Below are positions 27,692 through 36,770 of a DNA stretch of 49,661 bases, one piece after another. A program made the translations under genes and the position numbers. The DNA comes from Colwellia psychrerythraea. GTDB taxonomy: Bacteria > Pseudomonadota > Gammaproteobacteria > Enterobacterales > Alteromonadaceae. The notes below the pieces were generated by a model. The model worked only from the letters and a program-made list of their open reading frames with translations, ran no database searches and was not told the DNA's origin. The stretch is from NCBI GenBank assembly GCA_002163005.1, contig MAAF01000006.1, positions 1 through 49,661 on the forward strand, written 5' to 3'. How positions within the stretch are numbered: position 1 is the first letter of the stretch; each line of letters starts with the position of its first letter.

Positions 27692-28770
27692 GGTTTAGCT
27701 CTTTGTTGTTTGGCTAATTGTAGGCGGATTCGAATATTGACAATAAATAAAGCCAGCAGATAAATACTGACAAATAATACGACAGGGTAATGATGAATAC
27801 TGACTCTTGGCCTAAAGGATAGTGAGTCAAACTGCTGTGGTTCAAGTCTATCAATTTCAGTATAAACTTCTAATAACTCATCACTGTTTAATGCTTGAAA
27901 ACTTTTACCTTGGGTAATTTCTGCCATTTTTTGTAAAACCTGAAGGTCTACCTTTTCTTCACCAACAGCACTTGGATCGCCAATGGCGATGGTATATATC
28001 TTAATATCTTGTGCAGCAGCAACTTTAGCGGCTTCTACTGGCGGAACTTTTGAAGCCGTATCATTGCCATCAGTTAATACAATTAACACTCGATTTTGGG
28101 TGTCAGATTGTTGAAAAACACTGATGGCTAGGCCAATGGCATCGCCAAAAGCGGTACTTTGACCTGCCATGCCAATATCGCTTTCGTTAAGCAAAGCTTG
28201 CCAAGTAGCTATGTCGTCAGTAAAAGGAGCTTGCAGATATGGGGCATCACCAAAAAGGATAAGGCCTAATCTGTCATGTTCGCGACTTTTAACAAAGGCA
28301 TTTAGTACATGTTTAACGGCCACCAATCGATTAACTTGCTCACCTTTGACTGTGGCGTTTGTACTACTTTTTGTTGCACTAGTATCAGAGTCATTCGTTG
28401 TGCTATTCGTTTGCCCATTGGCAGCATTAGGTAAGGTAAAATCTTCGACTGACATAGAGCCAGATAAATCGACTGCGATCATTAAGTCACGCGCGGACTT
28501 TTCTTGATTAATCGGTGCGCCAATCATTTCAGGTTTAGCGATAGCAGTGACAATACACAGCCATGAGAAAGCAACAATTAATCTTTGCAGGTTATTACGG
28601 TTAAGCAGTACGGCGCCACTTTGTGGTTTTTCACCGGTTACATCAACAAGGCGAGCAAAGTAGGGCACCTTAATTGATGATTTTCGTTCTTTATAAGCGG
28701 GTGCAAACAGTGTTACAGCAAAAGGGACTATGAGTAATACAAACGCCCAAGGATAAACGAACTCTATCAT
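27688..28770 (-). CDS. batA: BatA-like von Willebrand factor A protein
   Basis: A 360-residue protein with N-terminal helices near residues 8-25 and 60-80, a VWA domain with a classic MIDAS DLSGSMSVEDF near residues 97-107, and a C-terminal transmembrane helix near 329-348. A low-complexity Asn/Thr/Ser-rich insert of about 30 residues (about 110-142) interrupts the start of the VWA domain just after the MIDAS loop, which is unusual. It overlaps both neighbours by four bases. The role is as for the other Bat proteins. Confidence 0.85.
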   Translation of the reverse strand: MIEFVYPWAFVLLIVPFAVTLFAPAYKERKSSIKVPYFARLVDVTGEKPQSGAVLLNRNNLQRLIVAFSWLCIVTAIAKPEMIGAPINQEKSARDLMIAVDLSGSMSVEDFTLPNAANGQTNSTTNDSDTSATKSSTNATVKGEQVNRLVAVKHVLNAFVKSREHDRLGLILFGDAPYLQAPFTDDIATWQALLNESDIGMAGQSTAFGDAIGLAISVFQQSDTQNRVLIVLTDGNDTASKVPPVEAAKVAAAQDIKIYTIAIGDPSAVGEEKVDLQVLQKMAEITQGKSFQALNSDELLEVYTEIDRLEPQQFDSLSFRPRVSIHHYPVVLFVSIYLLALFIVNIRIRLQLAKQQRAKP

Positions 28771-29411
28771 GTTGCCACTCCATCTTTACCACTACAAGCG
28801 GGTGTTAACTCAGTCTCAACGGGCAATTGATGATGCTTAATCCATAATTCTATTTGTTGGCGCAGTTGTATTAGCCCTTTATTAAACGGAGCATCGTTAA
28901 GGTCTATTTTGGCCATATAGGGAAGTTGAGTTAATAATTTTTCACAAGAGTAATTTTTCGATGAAGACAGGGCTTCTTTTTCATGAAAATGACTTTTACT
29001 ACAATGTTGGTCGAGCCATTTTACCCAAGGTATCCCCCTTAATTCGGTAATTTCCTGCTTGCGTTTTATCGCAAAATATTTATTACTATTTTCGCTAGCA
29101 AAGGCGCTGCTCTCTTTCAATTGGCGATTATTGGCGAGGATAGCTGTTTTTCTAAGTAATGCAGGTAATTGCCTAATATCTTCTTCATTAGAAAGAGAGC
29201 ATTGAGCAAGCCAAACAAGGGCTTCACGGCGATAGGCATTTGCTTGATAATTCTTCCATGATTGATAAGTTTTTTTGAGAATAAGCATTATCAGAAAAAT
29301 AAAAAGTAGTTGCCAAGCAATGGTTTGAGGCCAAAAGCTAATCAGGTCAGGTGCTTTTGTTTCAACTATGGCCTCGAGTAAATAATTACCCCAAGGTTTT
29401 TCAAAACTCAT
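28767..29411 (-). CDS. DUF4381 membrane protein
   Basis: A 214-residue protein of the DUF4381 family, found regularly between DUF58 and BatA genes. One transmembrane helix lies near residues 28-48 (AWQLLFIFLIMLIL), followed by a basic linker and a helical cytoplasmic domain with ANAYRREALVWLAQC and a PWVKWLDQH segment. It overlaps its neighbours by four bases on each side. It probably works with MoxR and the Bat proteins. No enzymatic motif was seen. Confidence 0.85.
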   Translation of the reverse strand: MSFEKPWGNYLLEAIVETKAPDLISFWPQTIAWQLLFIFLIMLILKKTYQSWKNYQANAYRREALVWLAQCSLSNEEDIRQLPALLRKTAILANNRQLKESSAFASENSNKYFAIKRKQEITELRGIPWVKWLDQHCSKSHFHEKEALSSSKNYSCEKLLTQLPYMAKIDLNDAPFNKGLIQLRQQIELWIKHHQLPVETELTPACSGKDGVAT

Positions 29412-30445
29412 GACTTAATTCCTGTGGTATGTCCTGTTTTAGCACCAGTTTTACTTCCTGCTTTGTGACCAAGGGCATTACGCAGTTGCTGCTCAACAGG
29501 GGTAATAGTGTCGATTTCAATTAACGGGATACGATACTTTTTAGCCGCTTTGACATAACTGTCTAACTGGCGAGCTATTTCATCTTGATAATTTTTTTGA
29601 ACGTGTTTTTTTTCTGAAGAAAATTGGATCTGTTGCACACCATCACTGACAATCATTTGTGACATTTTGGGTAAGGTCTGCTCTAAGGGATCAAAAATGT
29701 GACAGGCAATCACTTCATTATGCTGCCTTAACTGTTTAATAAAATCGGTGCTTTTATCGTTAAAGCCATGACCATCACCAATTAAAATGATTAAACCATT
29801 ATGACTTGAGACTTTATTTAAGGTAGCCAACATTTTGTTATAGGACTCGCTATCATCAACTTGTTGGTGAGCATTATTTTTGCTCGATTGGTCGATGGAT
29901 GTGTCTATAGATAATTCGTGATTTTTCTTCAATACTTCAGCAAGTAAATTGACAACATGTTGTCTGCCGCGTTTAGCGGGTATGACTTTAGTTTGTTGAT
30001 CATTATAAATAACCGCGCCAATGCGATCACCACTATCGCTTATTTGCCAAGCAATTAAAGCGGAAAGTTCAGCGGCAACCACTGATTTCATTTTATTTGA
30101 GCTACCAAAGAACATCGTCATACGTTGATCTATGGCTAAAAAAACATTGCGCTCTCGCTCTTCGGTGAACACCTTGATATGGGGTTTTCCGGTTCTTTGC
30201 GTGACTTTCCAATCCATAGAGCGAATATCGTCGCCGGGGCGATAATGACGCAGCTCTTCAAAATTGAGCCCGCGACCACGAAGCTTAGAGACATTTTTAC
30301 CACTTAAGGCACTGTTTGCTGGCTGATTGGGTGTAAACGAAAAGCCTTTAGCTAAATACTTTAGCCGGCGTAATTCATTTAGGTCAGCGTAAATTGCTGA
30401 CTTATCTTTAGACTTATCTTTATTAGGAGGTGTGTTGGTGTTCAT
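29408..30445 (-). CDS. DUF58 domain protein
   Basis: A 345-residue cytoplasmic protein. The DUF58 signature is seen as FEELRHYRPGDDIRSMDWK near residues 62-80, followed by VFTEERERNVFLAIDQR. The fold resembles a VWA domain, with the MIDAS-like position degenerate (AIDQRMTM). Families of this type act as partners of MoxR AAA+ ATPases, probably coupling them to client proteins or to BatA/BatB. It starts 9 bases after the MoxR stop codon. The C-terminal tail is rich in Gly, Thr and Lys. Confidence 0.9.
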   Translation of the reverse strand: MNTNTPPNKDKSKDKSAIYADLNELRRLKYLAKGFSFTPNQPANSALSGKNVSKLRGRGLNFEELRHYRPGDDIRSMDWKVTQRTGKPHIKVFTEERERNVFLAIDQRMTMFFGSSNKMKSVVAAELSALIAWQISDSGDRIGAVIYNDQQTKVIPAKRGRQHVVNLLAEVLKKNHELSIDTSIDQSSKNNAHQQVDDSESYNKMLATLNKVSSHNGLIILIGDGHGFNDKSTDFIKQLRQHNEVIACHIFDPLEQTLPKMSQMIVSDGVQQIQFSSEKKHVQKNYQDEIARQLDSYVKAAKKYRIPLIEIDTITPVEQQLRNALGHKAGSKTGAKTGHTTGIKS

Positions 30446-30454
30446 ATGAACCCC

Positions 30455-31453
30455 TTAGGCAACAGCCACCTGTTTAAGTATTTCATCTATTACCGCATCA
30501 GCAGTAATACCGTCAGCTAAAGCGTCGTAACTGAGTACTAAGCGATGACGTAGAACGGAATGTGCTACAGAGCGAACATCGTCAGGGTCGACGAAGTCTT
30601 TTCCGTTTAGCCAAGCTTGCGCACGGGCACATTTATCAATGGCGATACTCGCTCTTGGACTTGAGCCAACCGTTAACCATTGTTGCAATGGCGAATCGGG
30701 ATAACGTTCGGGCTTTCTCGTTGCCATAACGATGGCAACAATGTAATCGATGATGGCTTGGCTGGCATGAATGGTATGAATTTCATCTCGGGCAGTGAAA
30801 ATATGATCAGGACTAATATTCTCAACAGTTTGTACACTCTTTTCTTCGCTGCGAACTAATTTGATAATTTCACCCTCAGCAGTATCATCGGGGTAATCAA
30901 GATTGATTTTCATGATAAATCGATCCATTTGCGCTTCAGGTAACGGGTAAGTGCCTTCTTGTTCAATAGGGTTCTGGGTTGCTAATACCATAAATAGTTC
31001 AGGTAACTTGTAGGTTTTACCGGCAACGGTGATTTGTCTTTCTTCCATCGCCTCTAAAAGCGCAGCTTGTACTTTTGCAGGCGATCTATTGATTTCATCG
31101 GCAAGTAACAGGTTATTAAAAATAGGACCTTGTTGAAAAGTAAGCACGGGTTTGCCGTTAACTTCTTGGTAAACTTCTGTACCCGTGACATCAGAGGGCA
31201 ATAAATCGGGCGTGAATTGTACTCGGCCAAGATCGACGGCAAGAGAGCGCGCTAAGGTTTTAATTGAACGAGTTTTTGCCGTGCCAGGCAAGCCTTCTAA
31301 TAAAATATTACCATTAGTTAACAGGGCAATAAGCAGCGAGTCTACAACATGTGATTGACCAATAACTGATTGCTCAATTTGTGTTTTTAATAATTGTAAC
31401 TGCGCTAGCGCATTAGATTTATTACTCTCTTGGCCATTCACTTTGTTACTCAT
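30455..31453 (-). CDS. MoxR-type AAA+ ATPase
   Basis: A 332-residue AAA+ ATPase of the MoxR family. Walker A is EGLPGTAKTRS near residues 58-68, Walker B LLADEINRSPAKVQAALLEA near residues 115-134, then ATQNPIEQEGTYPLPEAQMD (sensor 1 region) and the C-terminal lid with SPRASIAIDKCARAQAWL. MoxR proteins act as chaperone-like ATPases with VWA partners. It is the first gene of the operon running to batD. An 87-bp gap separates it from the upstream octaheme cytochrome gene on the same strand, so readthrough from that gene is possible. Confidence 0.93.
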   Translation of the reverse strand: MSNKVNGQESNKSNALAQLQLLKTQIEQSVIGQSHVVDSLLIALLTNGNILLEGLPGTAKTRSIKTLARSLAVDLGRVQFTPDLLPSDVTGTEVYQEVNGKPVLTFQQGPIFNNLLLADEINRSPAKVQAALLEAMEERQITVAGKTYKLPELFMVLATQNPIEQEGTYPLPEAQMDRFIMKINLDYPDDTAEGEIIKLVRSEEKSVQTVENISPDHIFTARDEIHTIHASQAIIDYIVAIVMATRKPERYPDSPLQQWLTVGSSPRASIAIDKCARAQAWLNGKDFVDPDDVRSVAHSVLRHRLVLSYDALADGITADAVIDEILKQVAVA

Positions 31454-31540
31454 AAAACAATCCTTTTTTATTTTGCTTTAATTAGCTCATTTTTTAACAA
31501 TTAGCTAACAAATCGCTAACTGTTTTACATAACGGAATCA

Positions 31541-33949
31541 TTATTTATTTAACTGTTGCCTAAGTGTTTGCATCACATTACTGGGCACTAACGGGGCAAG
31601 TTGTGCTAAACATTGTTTTGCTAAGCCACTTTTATGGCGGACTTGCATGTCACATAGCGCGTATAAATGTTGCGGGTTATTACTCAGTTGAAATGCTTGA
31701 TACAAAGCCTCATAAGCTGCATTAGGTTTATGTTGCTCTAAGCTTAAGCCATAAACATAAAAATAATGACTATTTTGGGGGGCAAGTTGTGTGGCAATGG
31801 CTAATGCCTGTGCTGCTTTTACTTTATCTTTAACCCTAATATACGCGAGTCCTAAATTATAGGGCAGGCTAGCATCATCAGGATTTGCTGATTTTCCTTG
31901 CTGCAATGTTTCAATACTTTTTTGGTTTTCGCCTCGTTGATAATAAACTTGACTCAAGTTGAGGTAAGTTCGTGCAAAATGTTTTTCTATGGTTATGCCT
32001 TGTTTGAAGGCTTTAATGGCTTGATCGTATTGTCCCTGATAGGCAGCAATAATTCCTCGATTAGAATGAGAAAAACTACGGTCATTATTAAATTGCTGAC
32101 TTGCGATATATTCATTAAGGGCGGGCGTTAATTGTTCTTTTTGTGGTGCTGATAAGTTTTGCCACAAACTGGTTAAGGCAAAAGCAGTATTGATTCTTAC
32201 CGATAAAACTTTGTCGTTTAATAAAGGTGATAAGATACGCCACTTTTCAGCACCTGCCATATTTTGAGCACCTTCAATGGCACCTAGTCGGATGTTCTCA
32301 TCAGGGTTTTTAACGGCTCTAGCAATAGCGATAATAGTATTGGTATTCGATACGCTAGCCATTTTGGTTAATGCAGAGGCGCGGATAATGCCAGCATAAC
32401 TGATAGTTTGAGCAATACGAGATAACTCAGAGGAAACGCCTTGGAGCTGTTGCTCATTTAGCGCTAAGTTAATAGCAGAGAAAACCGCGACAAAGTCCTT
32501 TTCAGTTTCAACCGTTGAATTAGGATACCAAGCATTAACCTTGCTACTACTCCATTGGCTATCTTTATCTTCATGGCAACTTAAACAGGTATCGGGTGTT
32601 CCTAATTTCTGCGCTAAGTTAGGCGTTGGTATATGAAAGCCATGATCACGTCTCGCATCAATCTCCATATAAGTTGTCTCTGGCATATGACAATTAACAC
32701 ATTGTGCGCCCGTAGAGTTTTCAGGATGTTTATGATGTTGTGTTGATGCGTAGTTATCACTTTGATGGCACTGTAAACAAAGCGTTTCTATTGGAAGCTT
32801 TAATTCAGCAGTGTGCGGGTTATGACAATCGGTACATACCACGCCATTTTTGTACATTTTAGACTGCAAAAACGAGCCATAAACAAAATTTTCGTTGTAG
32901 ACTTGTCCGTCAGGGTGATAATTCGTGCTTGAAATTAAATCAAGTAAGTAACGCTCACCAAAGGCATTACCTTTTACATGGTCGTTATTACTTACTTGAG
33001 TTCGTCTGCTATGACATTGCGCGCACACTAATACTTGTTGGCTATGCTCAATACTTTTTGGTGTCAAGGTTTTGTTATTATCATTTACCTGCCAATTTTG
33101 TACCGATTTTGACAAATCGCGGCTAAAACCTTTGCCATTCGATACAATGGTTTTATTTGTGTTTTCAGACTTTCCTTTAGAATGTGCTTTAGATTGTATT
33201 TTAGCTGACAGATTAGATTGCTTTGCCCAGGTTAAATGTTCACTGGCGGCCCCATGGCAGCTCTCACAAGCGACATTAATTTCACTAAAAGTAGTATTGT
33301 AAGAATCTGTTTTGATATCAAAATTCTTATCTACATTGGTTGAATGACAGTCAGCACACATGTAGTTCCAGTTTTGACCGGTATTAGTCCAGAAAAATTC
33401 TTGATGTTTTTCGGTCATGTCAGGGTAGAGGTTAAACCACCGTTGTCCACCTTCTTCTTTTGCACGAGAGTCCCAAGCGAATGGTATTAGCTGAACTCGA
33501 CCATCGTCAAACTCAACCATATATTGCTGCAGCGGTTTATAGCCAAAAGTATATTTAATTTGATAATCGTGAAACTTGCCATCATCACCTTTGATATTGA
33601 CCCAGAACTGAGGGCCTTTTTTAAAAAAGGTATTTAGCTTTTCAGACTTTTTATCTTGGGAAGGCAACGTGGCGTTATTAAAATCAGCTAAAACATTCTT
33701 GCTCTCGGCATGTTTCATTGACATATCATGATGCGAACCTTGCCAGTCTTGATAGGCTTTTTCATGACAGCCAATACAGGCTTTTGAACCGACAAAACTT
33801 TGAGCAACACTTTGAGCAACACTTTGAGCAACACTTTGAGCAAAACTTTGACCTATAAAAGTATTAAGTATTAAAAAAAGTAGTCCTAAATAGACGTTTT
33901 TTGGTGATTTTATCATGTGGAAATAATGCTCCAGGAAATTATTTAACAT
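31541..33949 (-). CDS. Exported octaheme cytochrome c with TPR C-terminus (paralogue)
   Basis: An 802-residue protein with eight CXXCH motifs near residues 58, 198, 228, 309, 372, 391, 417 and 455. This matches the layout of the protein at 3278-5473, including the shared VYGSFLQSKMY segment before heme 5. HEAT-like repeats (about 480-600) and TPRs (about 620-780) follow. The N-terminus contains a hydrophobic helix (about 18-33) and then an AQSV four-residue repeat encoded by a 12-bp tandem repeat. The ATG at 33949 directly follows the stop codon of the SUMF1-like gene, so the two are translationally coupled; an ATG at 33916 is an alternative start. A periplasmic electron carrier is likely. 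The partner is unknown. Confidence 0.9.
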   Translation of the reverse strand: MLNNFLEHYFHMIKSPKNVYLGLLFLILNTFIGQSFAQSVAQSVAQSVAQSFVGSKACIGCHEKAYQDWQGSHHDMSMKHAESKNVLADFNNATLPSQDKKSEKLNTFFKKGPQFWVNIKGDDGKFHDYQIKYTFGYKPLQQYMVEFDDGRVQLIPFAWDSRAKEEGGQRWFNLYPDMTEKHQEFFWTNTGQNWNYMCADCHSTNVDKNFDIKTDSYNTTFSEINVACESCHGAASEHLTWAKQSNLSAKIQSKAHSKGKSENTNKTIVSNGKGFSRDLSKSVQNWQVNDNNKTLTPKSIEHSQQVLVCAQCHSRRTQVSNNDHVKGNAFGERYLLDLISSTNYHPDGQVYNENFVYGSFLQSKMYKNGVVCTDCHNPHTAELKLPIETLCLQCHQSDNYASTQHHKHPENSTGAQCVNCHMPETTYMEIDARRDHGFHIPTPNLAQKLGTPDTCLSCHEDKDSQWSSSKVNAWYPNSTVETEKDFVAVFSAINLALNEQQLQGVSSELSRIAQTISYAGIIRASALTKMASVSNTNTIIAIARAVKNPDENIRLGAIEGAQNMAGAEKWRILSPLLNDKVLSVRINTAFALTSLWQNLSAPQKEQLTPALNEYIASQQFNNDRSFSHSNRGIIAAYQGQYDQAIKAFKQGITIEKHFARTYLNLSQVYYQRGENQKSIETLQQGKSANPDDASLPYNLGLAYIRVKDKVKAAQALAIATQLAPQNSHYFYVYGLSLEQHKPNAAYEALYQAFQLSNNPQHLYALCDMQVRHKSGLAKQCLAQLAPLVPSNVMQTLRQQLNK
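33797..33851. repeat. 12-bp tandem repeat within the cytochrome signal region
   Basis: About 4.6 copies of the unit ACTTTGAGCAAC: three perfect, one with a single change, and a partial fifth. They are read on the minus strand as Ala-Gln-Ser-Val repeats at the end of the signal peptide region. Because 12 is a multiple of three, copy-number change would alter length without breaking the frame. Confidence 0.9.
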
Positions 33950-34834
33950 TTAATCTTTGCTCATGACTAATCTAAACCCGATGTCTGCCATACGTACATT
34001 ATTGGTAGCGCCATCACGCATAAAGACTAAGTTTTCTGTCGCGGAAAACTCATAACCACCACCGCGAATAACTTTCATTGCTTTTCGTTTAAGGTTTTCT
34101 TTATCACCCATAAAAGGGTTATGGCTCTCTGTTAAGGTATAAGCTTGTCGGCTCATGTCATCAAGACAAAATTCCCATAAGTTCCCCGTCATATCATATA
34201 AACCTAGTTCGTTAGGCTTTTTGAGTCCAACAGAGTGGCTTTTATTTTTTGCGTTGTCAGCAAACCAAGCAACGTCATTAATATCGTTTGAACCACTGTA
34301 TTGATAATTTTGAGACTTATTGCCACCTTTTGCGGCATATGCCCACTGAGCTTCGGTAGGAAAACTAAATTCTTTACCGGTAGCACTATTTAATCGCTCA
34401 ATAAATAAAAGCATATTAAACCAACTTACGTTATTTACCGGACACTTATCACAAGCGAAGAAGCTATTGTTCCAGCCCATAATTTGCTCGAACAGATCTT
34501 GAGTCAATTCATATTTTCCAATGTAAAAAGCATCAAGACTGACTTGCCTGACGGGTTGTTCACGGTTTCTTGCTAAAGGAGAGTCAGAGCCCATGGCAAA
34601 GGTGCCGGCTTCAACCAGTACCATGTTATTCATCAAGCCATCAAACATTGGTTTGGGTAAAGAAAATACTCGTTGTCTTTTATTTTTGTTTTCAACTTTA
34701 GCCGCAGGTGATTTTATTAACGCTTCTATGGTTTTTGCATTACCCATTAAGCTTACAAACAAGAAGCTAGTAATGATGGATAACAGTAAAATAGTGCGTA
34801 GTGAAAGCTGTGAAAATTTATAAGATTTGTTCAT
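33950..34834 (-). CDS. Exported SUMF1/FGE-like protein lacking catalytic cysteines
   Basis: A 294-residue protein with a signal peptide (hydrophobic residues 13-29) and one formylglycine-generating-enzyme-like domain: MVLVEAGTFAMGSDSP near residues 50-65, CPVNNVSWFNMLLFIERLN, FSFPTEAQWAYAAKGG, NELGLYDMTGNLWEFC, and VIRGGGYEFSATENLVFMRD with IGFRLV at the end. The two active-site cysteines of true FGE, expected in this last segment, are missing, so formylglycine formation by the known copper/cysteine mechanism is unlikely. Two sulfatase genes lie just upstream and a coupled octaheme cytochrome gene just downstream. It may be a carbohydrate- or partner-binding member of the family. Confidence 0.85.
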   Translation of the reverse strand: MNKSYKFSQLSLRTILLLSIITSFLFVSLMGNAKTIEALIKSPAAKVENKNKRQRVFSLPKPMFDGLMNNMVLVEAGTFAMGSDSPLARNREQPVRQVSLDAFYIGKYELTQDLFEQIMGWNNSFFACDKCPVNNVSWFNMLLFIERLNSATGKEFSFPTEAQWAYAAKGGNKSQNYQYSGSNDINDVAWFADNAKNKSHSVGLKKPNELGLYDMTGNLWEFCLDDMSRQAYTLTESHNPFMGDKENLKRKAMKVIRGGGYEFSATENLVFMRDGATNNVRMADIGFRLVMSKD

Positions 34835-34949
34835 AACAGCAGTGAATTCTTACTTAGTAAAGTGGATAGAAGTTGATAAAAATTAATTATTCTAATGAAA
34901 AAATTCTTACTTTATAACAGTTAATGAACAGCTATAAAGTAAGAAAGTT

Positions 34950-34976
34950 AAAGCCATCAAAATATTTGATGGCTTT
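34950..34976. terminator. Terminator-like hairpin after the first sulfatase gene
   Basis: A 12-bp stem AAAGCCATCAAA/TTTGATGGCTTT with a 3-base loop. It lies about 60 bases past the stop of the sulfatase at 35035-36543 (minus strand), and T-rich sequence follows on that strand. It separates the sulfatase from the SUMF1-like/cytochrome transcript. Confidence 0.7.
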
Positions 34977-35034
34977 GCTTTCTATAATCTTAATATCATT
35001 AAGTGGTTATAAAATCACTTAATTATTAATCAGT

Positions 35035-36543
35035 TTATGGCACGAAGCTTCCTGGTTTTTGACGCTGAGGGAATTCTTTAAAGGTTGCTTTAAATTGAGC
35101 AACTTTCATCATAGCAGGGGCCATTAAAAACATGTGTTCAGCCCACCATTGACCATAACCTTCAGACTCATGATCCATACGTTCATAAGGATCCATTCTT
35201 AAGTTAAATATTTTAGGTGCACGTAATGTCGTCCATGGGTTTTGCCACACTTCTAAACCATGTGCTCGTTGTTCTTTAAAAACGAATTTATAATCTTCGT
35301 ATCGTAATCCAACAATGTCACCAGTATCTGAAGAATAGATAAACTCTTTACGAGGACCTTCTTTGGTCGTATCTAAAAAGTGCGGTAAAAAATTATAGCC
35401 ATCAAGATGCACTTTGAATTTGGTACCGCCAACGTTAGTGCCTTTCTTAAGTTTACTTTTGATGTTTGTATCACCAGCAACAGCTAATATAGTCGGCATC
35501 CAATCGATTAATGAAATCATTTCATTAGAGACTTGGTTAGGCTTAATTTTACCCGCCCATTTAACCATCATAGGAACACGGTAGCCGCCTTCCCAGTTGG
35601 TGTTTTTTTCACCTCTAAATGGCGTGTAACCACCGTCAGGCCATAAGGCTAATTCAGCGCCATTATCTGTGGTGTACATAATAATAGTGTTTTCAGCTAT
35701 ACCTAGTTTATCAATTTTATCGAGTAATTGACCTACATGACCGTCATGTTCCACCATGCCGTCAGCATATAAACCTTGGCCAGTAACACCATCAGACTCA
35801 GGCTTCAAGCGAGTCCAAACATGCATACGGGTTGAGTTAAACCAGACAAAGAATGGCTTTTTAGCGGCGTGAGCTTTATCGATAAACTTAAGCGCAGCAC
35901 CTAAAAACTCTTCATCGATTGTTTCCATACGTTTTTTAGTCACAGGACCGGTATCGGTAATTTTACCATCGGCAAATGAATGGATAGCACCACGAGGACC
36001 GAAACGCTTTTTAAAGGCTGGGTCTTTAGGGTAATCAGGATGTTCTGGTTCATCTTCTGCATTTAAGTGATAAAGGTTACCGAAAAACTCATCAAAACCA
36101 TGGTTAGTCGGTAAATGCTCATCTTGGTCACCTAAATGGTTTTTACCAAATTGGCCGGTCATGTAACCATGAGGCTTAAGTAATTCGGCAATGGTAGGAT
36201 CTTTTTTATTAAGCCCTTCTTTTGCACCAGGTAAACCTACTTTAGTTAAACCTGTACGCATAGGGTGTTGTCCGGTAATAAAACCAGCGCGACCTGCAGT
36301 ACAACTTTGATCACCATAGGAATCAGTAAAAATAATGCCTTCATTAGCAATACGGTCAATATTAGGGGTTTTATAACCCATAATGCCGCGGTTATAGGCA
36401 CTGATGTTAAATGGGCCAATATCATCGCCCCAGATAGCAAGAATGTTTGGTTTAGCGGTATCGGTCGTTGCCATTACTGCACTTGATACAACTATTAATC
36501 CTAAACCTAAAACCAGCTTCTTTAACTTATTTTGAGTTACCAT
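35035..36543 (-). CDS. Exported formylglycine-dependent sulfatase
   Basis: A 502-residue protein with a signal peptide (about residues 1-25, cleavage near VMA). The type I sulfatase fold is clear: metal-binding IWGDDIGPFN near residues 38-47, the modified-cysteine site DQSCTAGRAGFITGQ near residues 78-92, GQFGKNHLGD near residues 135-144, MYTTDNGAELALWPDGG near residues 290-306, and a C-terminal MDPYERMDHE. The motif is C-T-A-G-R, with Ala where CXPXR has Pro. It is close to the sulfatase at 36771-38309, which suggests tandem duplication. The substrate (aryl sulfate or sulfated polysaccharide) is unknown. The intervening hairpin suggests its own transcript. Confidence 0.93.
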   Translation of the reverse strand: MVTQNKLKKLVLGLGLIVVSSAVMATTDTAKPNILAIWGDDIGPFNISAYNRGIMGYKTPNIDRIANEGIIFTDSYGDQSCTAGRAGFITGQHPMRTGLTKVGLPGAKEGLNKKDPTIAELLKPHGYMTGQFGKNHLGDQDEHLPTNHGFDEFFGNLYHLNAEDEPEHPDYPKDPAFKKRFGPRGAIHSFADGKITDTGPVTKKRMETIDEEFLGAALKFIDKAHAAKKPFFVWFNSTRMHVWTRLKPESDGVTGQGLYADGMVEHDGHVGQLLDKIDKLGIAENTIIMYTTDNGAELALWPDGGYTPFRGEKNTNWEGGYRVPMMVKWAGKIKPNQVSNEMISLIDWMPTILAVAGDTNIKSKLKKGTNVGGTKFKVHLDGYNFLPHFLDTTKEGPRKEFIYSSDTGDIVGLRYEDYKFVFKEQRAHGLEVWQNPWTTLRAPKIFNLRMDPYERMDHESEGYGQWWAEHMFLMAPAMMKVAQFKATFKEFPQRQKPGSFVP

Positions 36544-36739
36544 GTCTTTTCCTTTTCACAATGGATAAGTATATTGTTCAACGTTTAATGAGCAATATGC
36601 GAATTAGTATCATTTCTAATATTACACCAGTTTTTTGAAAAATCTATTGTTAATGAGAGGTTGGCTTGTATCCATAGTAGTTGTTTTTACTATTGTTTAT
36701 TGTGTTTTTTATAAAATAAAAAGTAATTTTTAATATATA

Positions 36740-36763
36740 AAAGCCCAACAAATGTTGGGCTTT
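36740..36763. terminator. Intrinsic terminator after the second sulfatase gene
   Basis: An 11-bp stem AAAGCCCAACA/TGTTGGGCTTT with a very short loop lies 7 bases past the stop codon of the sulfatase gene at 36771-38309 on the minus strand. T-rich sequence follows. Confidence 0.75.
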
Positions 36764-36770
36764 AAGTGTG

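Noticed and set aside
33797..33851. Possible CRISPR-like repeat
   Set aside because: The units are contiguous without spacers and in frame within a signal-peptide region, so it is a simple coding tandem repeat.
33950..34834. Canonical formylglycine-generating enzyme for the adjacent sulfatases
   Set aside because: The last conserved segment contains no cysteines, whereas true FGE needs two there; it is called SUMF1-like only.
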